A program made the translations under genes and the position numbers. Shown one piece after another: positions 15,322 to 18,281 of a stretch of DNA of 18,281 bases. The notes under the pieces are model-generated. The model had not been told where the DNA came from, did no database searches, and saw nothing but the letters and a program-made list of their open reading frames with translations. Positions within the stretch are counted from its first letter, which is position 1, and every line of letters begins with the position of its first letter. The DNA comes from DATGIQ01 sp035295665 (GTDB lineage: Bacteria > Planctomycetota > Planctomycetia > Gemmatales > Gemmataceae), in assembly GCA_035295665.1 (NCBI GenBank), contig DATGIQ010000611.1:1-18281 (forward strand), in the 5' to 3' direction.

Positions 15322-15329
15322 TATTCAGC

Positions 15330-15992
15330 ATGTACAGTGTCGTTTTGATGATGGCGCTGAGTTCCGGCGCCGAGGTCCCCGCCTGGGGATGCCATGGTTG
15401 TCATGGCTGCCACGGCGGCGGCTGGATCAGCTGCTCAGGCGGCGGTTGCCACGGTGGCTGCCACGGTGGCCTCTTTGCCCGCTTGCGAAATCGCTGCCAC
15501 GGCGGCTGTCATGGTGGTTGCCATGGTGGTTGCCACGGTGGTTGCCACGGCGGCTGTCACGGGGCGCCGGTTGTCGTCATGGCCTGCACCGGCGGCTGCC
15601 ATGGTGGAATGGCCCCCGGCTGCACCGGCGGCATGATGGCTCCGCACGGTACTGCCCCCAAAGAAATGCCCCAGAAGGGCCCCGAAAAGGTCCCCGCACC
15701 CAAGTCCTCTGAGAAAGAGGAAGTTGCAGCGCCGGCTCCCGCGACCATCGTGGTTAGCTTGCCGGCCGAAGCCAAGTTGCTGATCGACGACGCCGCGACC
15801 GTTTCGACTTCGAGCCTTCGCGTCTTTGCGTCCCCTTCTTTGGAACCCGGTAAGGATTTCTATTACACCCTGAAGGGCGAATTGGTGCGCGATGGTCACA
15901 CCCTCTTCGCCACCCAGCACGTCAAGGTTCGTGCTGGCCAACAAACCCGAGTCGAGCTCGAGTTCCCCTTGACAAGCGTTGCCCTCCGGTGA
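15330..15992 (+). CDS. Cys/His-rich CHGG-repeat protein with TIGR03000 domain
   Basis: A 220-residue planctomycete-specific protein. The N-terminus MYSVVLMMALSSGAEVPAWG is a short hydrophobic lead without early basic residues, typical of this family. Residues 21-93 are a Gly-Cys-His region with 12 CHG units and 15 cysteines, including six consecutive units at 56-79 (nt 15495-15566). A Pro/Lys/Glu linker (about 107-136) leads into a TIGR03000-type domain (about 138-213: ATIVVSLPAEAKLLIDD, then FYYTLKGELVRDGH and VKVRAGQQTRVELEF). Regular Cys/His spacing suggests metal binding or disulfide cross-linking at the cell surface; this is inference, and the function of the family is unknown. It appears monocistronic, with a strong ribosome site and stem-loops downstream. 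Confidence 0.9.
   Translation: MYSVVLMMALSSGAEVPAWGCHGCHGCHGGGWISCSGGGCHGGCHGGLFARLRNRCHGGCHGGCHGGCHGGCHGGCHGAPVVVMACTGGCHGGMAPGCTGGMMAPHGTAPKEMPQKGPEKVPAPKSSEKEEVAAPAPATIVVSLPAEAKLLIDDAATVSTSSLRVFASPSLEPGKDFYYTLKGELVRDGHTLFATQHVKVRAGQQTRVELEFPLTSVALR
15390..15608 (+). repeat. Degenerate 12-bp tandem repeat encoding Cys-His-Gly-Gly
   Basis: The unit TGYCAYGGYGGY recurs in phase. Third positions vary between copies (TGC/TGT, CAC/CAT, GGC/GGT) while the peptide is kept, so the repeat is under selection at protein level rather than being a fresh DNA expansion. The tightest block is 15495-15566 (six units). Confidence 0.9.
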
Positions 15993-15999
15993 TGCGGCA

Positions 16000-16039
16000 G
16001 TCGGGCTGGAACGCCTGGAGTCCAAAACCCAGTCCCGAC
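16000..16039 (+). other. Stem-loop just after the CHGG-repeat gene
   Basis: GTCGGGCTGG pairs with CCAG-T-CCCGAC (10 bp with one bulged T) around a 19-nt loop, 8 nt past the stop codon. No T-tract follows; it is perhaps a 3'-UTR stabiliser. Confidence 0.35.
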
Positions 16040-16080
16040 AACGTGGGCAATCAAGGCTCTCGTAGCGTCGCTCTGGGCGA

Positions 16081-16111
16081 GGGGCGAACTGTCCGGTTTG
16101 CCCTTCGCCCC
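16081..16111 (+). terminator. Possible terminator hairpin, no U-tract
   Basis: GGGGCGAA and TTCGCCCC form a perfect 8-bp GC-rich stem with a 15-nt loop, about 90 nt after the repeat gene and before the next promoter. A T-run is missing directly after it (TTTT only appears 20 nt later), so termination would be weak or factor-dependent. Confidence 0.4.
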
Positions 16112-16232
16112 ACTTCGTGCGCCGGTCGCTTTTCCGAACTTTAATCGCCCCTCAAACTGACCTCAGTCCGCATTTCCTCTGCCAGACACTTGTCTCCAGC
16201 TGTTCCCTCGGCGACCTGCGCCGGAAAACACA

Positions 16233-16261
16233 TTGTGGCGACTCCGGTGCGTGCCTATAAT
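16233..16261 (+). promoter_or_regulatory. Sigma-70-type promoter for the DUF2617-eda-kdgK operon
   Basis: TTGTGG (16233-16238), a 17-nt spacer and a perfect TATAAT (16256-16261) predict a transcript start near 16268. This excludes the in-frame TTG at 16264 as start of the first gene and supports the ATG at 16315, with a leader of about 47 nt. Confidence 0.6.
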
Positions 16262-16314
16262 CGTTGTTTGAAAGGGAGCGACCCTTCTCCGGGAACAGGC
16301 TGAGCCGATGTGCC

Positions 16315-16863
16315 ATGGGTGTCTATTCACTGCGACCGAGGGTTTCTGAGCTGGTCTTTCAGCTGTATGGAAGGCCGCTGCACCCGGAGTTTTTTGATAT
16401 CCTTGCCTACCGCAAGCTGCAGCGTGAGGATTATGAGTTGACCGTCCGGATCACGCGCACCGGACATGTCATCACATTCGAGAACCGCGATGTCATCTTG
16501 ACCGAGGTCACGGCTGCCGCGGACCAAGCCTTGCCGGAAAAACGCCGTCTGTTCAGCTACCGCCTACGGGGCGAGCACTCCGGTAGCTTGGTTTGCGCCC
16601 ACGGAATTAGTTACCAGATGAGCTTCCAGGTCGAGGTGCTTACCCAAGAAGTTTTCCTGCACGTTCACGATGAAATCCTGGCCGACGGCGGCAAACGCGG
16701 GCTGTTACACAACTTCCAGCCAAACCACCGGCTCTCCCTGGCTCCGCTCGGCTTTGTGACCGCAGAGGGCAGGGCCGGCTGCCTTATCGTGACGACCTTC
16801 CATACGTTTCCGGAAGACCACGCCGTGGTGAAAACGCAATCGCTGATCGAAAAGAAGAAGTGA
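16315..16863 (+). CDS. DUF2617 family protein
   Basis: A 182-residue cytoplasmic protein of unknown function, recognised as DUF2617-like from the start MGVYSLRPRVSELVFQLYGR, the phrase LHPEFFDILAYRKL and the middle segments ISYQMSFQVEVL and FLHVHDEILADGGKRGLLH. No catalytic motif, signal peptide or membrane helix is visible. The start at 16315 fits the promoter just upstream, although its ribosome site is weak. It is the first gene of an operon, with 9 nt to the KDPG aldolase gene. The context suggests, but does not show, a link to sugar-acid metabolism. Its C-terminus is very basic (IEKKK). Confidence 0.8.
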   Translation: MGVYSLRPRVSELVFQLYGRPLHPEFFDILAYRKLQREDYELTVRITRTGHVITFENRDVILTEVTAAADQALPEKRRLFSYRLRGEHSGSLVCAHGISYQMSFQVEVLTQEVFLHVHDEILADGGKRGLLHNFQPNHRLSLAPLGFVTAEGRAGCLIVTTFHTFPEDHAVVKTQSLIEKKK

Positions 16864-16872
16864 GCCGCCGCC

Positions 16873-17520
16873 ATGAGCAAAGAGTGCCAGCTGCGCCAAG
16901 TCGTGGATTGTGGCATCGTGGCGGTCGTTCGTTCGCCGAATTCCCAACAGCTCGTGGAAGTCGCGCGTGCCCTTGCCGACGGTGGCGTCTCGGTCGTCGA
17001 GATCACCATGTCTGTGCCCAATGCCTTGGACGTGCTTCGTCAGGTACGGCACGCGCTGGGCGATCATGTGCTCCTGGGTGCCGGAACAGTCCTCGATCCA
17101 GAAACCGCGCGGGCAGTTCTGCTTGCCGGGGCCGAATACATCGTGGCCCCCACGGTCAATCTCGAGGTCATCCGCCTGTGCCAGCGCTACAACAAACTGG
17201 TCATGCCAGGAGCATTCACTCCGACCGAAATCCTCACCGCCTGGGAAGCCGGGGCGGATATTGTCAAGGTTTTCCCAGCCGACGTCGTTGGCCCGGCTTT
17301 CTTCAAGGCGATGCGTGGACCCCTGCCCCAAATTCGTCTGATGCCAACGGGCGGTGTGGACCTTACCACGGCGGCGGCCTTCCTCGAGGCAGGCGCGTGT
17401 TGCCTCGGCGTAGGCGGCCAGCTGGTCGAGCCCAAGGCCGTGGCCGAGAAGAACTTTGATCGCATCCGAGAACTCGCCCGCCAATACGTCGCCATCGTCA
17501 AACAAACACGGGGCCAATGA
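16873..17520 (+). CDS. eda: 2-keto-3-deoxy-6-phosphogluconate aldolase (KDPG/KHG aldolase)
   Basis: A 215-residue class I aldolase that cleaves KDPG to pyruvate and glyceraldehyde-3-phosphate, the closing step of the Entner-Doudoroff pathway. Catalytic Glu43 is in VVEITM, and the Schiff-base Lys132 is in IVKVFPADVVG. GAGTVLDPETA, MPGAFTPTEI and the phosphate-binding MPTGGVD are in the expected order. The E. coli Arg49 position reads Ser (EITMS versus EVTLR), and the usual SPG/SPN loop reads APTVN. These variants occur in many KHG/KDPG aldolases and leave stereochemical preference (gluconate or galactonate type) open. It lies between DUF2617 and kdgK with 9-nt gaps on both sides, so it is cotranscribed. 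Confidence 0.93.
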   Translation: MSKECQLRQVVDCGIVAVVRSPNSQQLVEVARALADGGVSVVEITMSVPNALDVLRQVRHALGDHVLLGAGTVLDPETARAVLLAGAEYIVAPTVNLEVIRLCQRYNKLVMPGAFTPTEILTAWEAGADIVKVFPADVVGPAFFKAMRGPLPQIRLMPTGGVDLTTAAAFLEAGACCLGVGGQLVEPKAVAEKNFDRIRELARQYVAIVKQTRGQ

Positions 17521-17529
17521 GATTGAGCC

Positions 17530-18281
17530 ATGCCGTATGAGGTCATCACGTTCGGCGAAGCGATGTTGCGTCTGAGCCCACCCAACTTTCGCCGACTGGA
17601 ACAGGCGCGCAGCATGGAAGTCGCTGTCGGCGGCGCAGAGCTGAATACTGCCGTCGGTCTCGCGCGATTGGGTCGATCCACCGCCTGGGTCTCGCGGCTG
17701 ACGCAGAACCCACTTGGGCGCCTCCTGAGCAACCATGCCCAGGAGGCCGGCGTGAGCACTGCGCACGTAGTTTGGACTGACGAAGATCGCGTCGGCATCT
17801 ATTTCCTGGAATTTGGCGCCGCTCCGCGTGCCAGTAGCGTCCTCTATGATCGCAAACAGTCAGCCATCGCCCAGATCCGGCCGGGCATGGTCGATTGGCG
17901 GAAGGTGTTTGCGGGTACGCGCTGGTTCCACGTCACGGGAATCACGCCAGCCTTGAGCCCCACTGCCGCCCAGACAACCCGCGAAGCCTTGCAGGCCGCT
18001 CGCGCCGCGGGTGTCCGGACCAGCATCGATCTCAACTACCGCGCCAAGCTTTGGAGCCAGGCGGACGCTGGCCGTTGCATGAGCGAGTGCCTGCAAGATT
18101 GTAACGTCTTGATCACCACGGAAGAAGACGTCGAACGGGTCTTCCAGATCAAGGGTAAGGATTACGAAGAGGTGGCCGCGAAGGTCGCAGCGCGCTTTCC
18201 CCTGGAAATCGTGGCGATTACCTTGCGCGAAAATCCGCTGGTTTGGAAGAATAACTGGACCGCCATCGCCTATGCCAATGG
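17530..18281 (+). CDS. kdgK: 2-keto-3-deoxygluconate kinase, PfkB family (3' end cut)
   Basis: The first 250 codons of a PfkB/ribokinase-family sugar kinase; the frame stays open to the window edge. The start MPYEVITFGEAMLRLSPP matches KdgK proteins, and GGAELNTAVGLARLG is the conserved N-terminal substrate/dimer region. RVGIYFLEFG, SSVLYDRKQSA and the SIDLNYRAKLW segment (the DxNxR-type motif of KDG kinases) point to ketodeoxygluconate rather than fructose or ribose as substrate. LITTEEDVERVF also fits. The catalytic GAGD motif should lie beyond the window. It phosphorylates KDG to KDPG, the substrate of the eda product encoded 9 nt upstream. Together they serve degradation of uronates or other sugar acids. 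Confidence 0.92.
   Translation, partial: MPYEVITFGEAMLRLSPPNFRRLEQARSMEVAVGGAELNTAVGLARLGRSTAWVSRLTQNPLGRLLSNHAQEAGVSTAHVVWTDEDRVGIYFLEFGAAPRASSVLYDRKQSAIAQIRPGMVDWRKVFAGTRWFHVTGITPALSPTAAQTTREALQAARAAGVRTSIDLNYRAKLWSQADAGRCMSECLQDCNVLITTEEDVERVFQIKGKDYEEVAAKVAARFPLEIVAITLRENPLVWKNNWTAIAYAN

Larger units (their letters stand above)
14631..15329. other. Non-coding divergent region before the CHGG-repeat gene
   Basis: This 699-nt stretch separates the minus-strand membrane operon from the plus-strand repeat gene. It contains a lower-GC patch around 14990-15075 with a candidate promoter, a small perfect hairpin GCGCT-GCG-AGCGC near 15104-15116, and the strong ribosome site of the next gene. An open frame at 14897-15244 lacks a ribosome site and recognisable composition and is not called. 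The roughly 275 nt between promoter and start codon could be a structured leader or hold a small RNA; no known riboswitch motif was recognised. Confidence 0.5.
15993..16314. other. Intergenic region with 3' stem-loops and a promoter
   Basis: This 322-nt gap holds two stem-loops after the repeat gene (16000-16039 and 16081-16111) and a promoter (16233-16261) for the downstream operon; these are listed separately. No small gene is evident. Confidence 0.6.

Noticed and set aside
15390..15608. CRISPR-like array or multihaem cytochrome motifs in the repeat block
   Set aside because: The repeats are 12-bp coding units without spacers, and the peptide is CHGG rather than CxxCH.
15435..16025. Minus-strand open frame of 196 codons and plus-strand alternate frames in the CHGG repeat
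   Set aside because: The 12-bp repeat contains no stop in any phase, so all frames are open; only one has a strong ribosome site and the TIGR03000 domain.
16705..17766. 353-codon minus-strand open frame over eda and kdgK
   Set aside because: It is antisense to two genes with complete catalytic motifs, with no start signals.

Overview
The window is high-GC bacterial DNA that most likely comes from a planctomycete. The strongest marker is a Gly-Cys-His repeat protein ending in a TIGR03000-type domain, a family known essentially from Planctomycetota. An HTTM-domain membrane protein paired with a large conserved membrane protein, a DUF2617 protein and several lineage-typical secreted proteins agree with this. 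The N-terminus of the repeat protein recalls Gemmatales proteins, but genus and species cannot be named. No rRNA, tRNA, CRISPR array, transposase or phage gene was seen.

Layout. (1) 1-830, minus strand: three small Flp/TadA-system pilin genes, the first cut by the window edge. Two of them share a perfect 134-bp repeat. (2) 831-1464: divergent non-coding region. (3) 1465-2847, plus: a TolC/CzcC-type outer-membrane efflux protein with no pump partner in view. It is convergent, with a 12-bp gap, to (4) 2860-3561, minus: a lipoprotein that reads as a catalytically dead M48 metallopeptidase. (5) 3770-7104, plus: glucose-6-phosphate isomerase, a FAD/NAD(P) oxidoreductase and a MoaD/ThiS-like small protein, probably one transcription unit. 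(6) 14630 down to 7163, minus: a run of seven genes, in transcription order a multi-TM protein, an HTTM protein, cobU, a secreted Ig-like repeat protein, holA, pdxA and a histidine phosphatase. (7) 14631-15329: a 699-bp non-coding region with a candidate promoter. (8) 15330-15992, plus: the CHGG-repeat/TIGR03000 protein. (9) 15993-16314: two stem-loops and a good sigma-70-type promoter. (10) 16315 to the end, plus: DUF2617, KDPG aldolase and 2-keto-3-deoxygluconate kinase with 9-bp gaps, an operon that runs out of the window.

How the genes work together. The last operon holds the two lower-branch Entner-Doudoroff enzymes that phosphorylate and cleave 2-keto-3-deoxygluconate, suggesting use of uronate or other sugar-acid polymers; pgi supplies the hexose-phosphate interconversion. 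The FAD oxidoreductase plus MoaD-like pair resembles accessory parts of tungsten/molybdenum aldehyde oxidoreductase systems, but no catalytic subunit is present here. cobU and the histidine phosphatase could both serve cobalamin assembly (CobU/CobC), which is only an inference. The most unusual items are the Cys/His-rich repeat protein, the inactive M48-like lipoprotein, the near-identical pilin copies and the 80-bp pdxA/phosphatase overlap.
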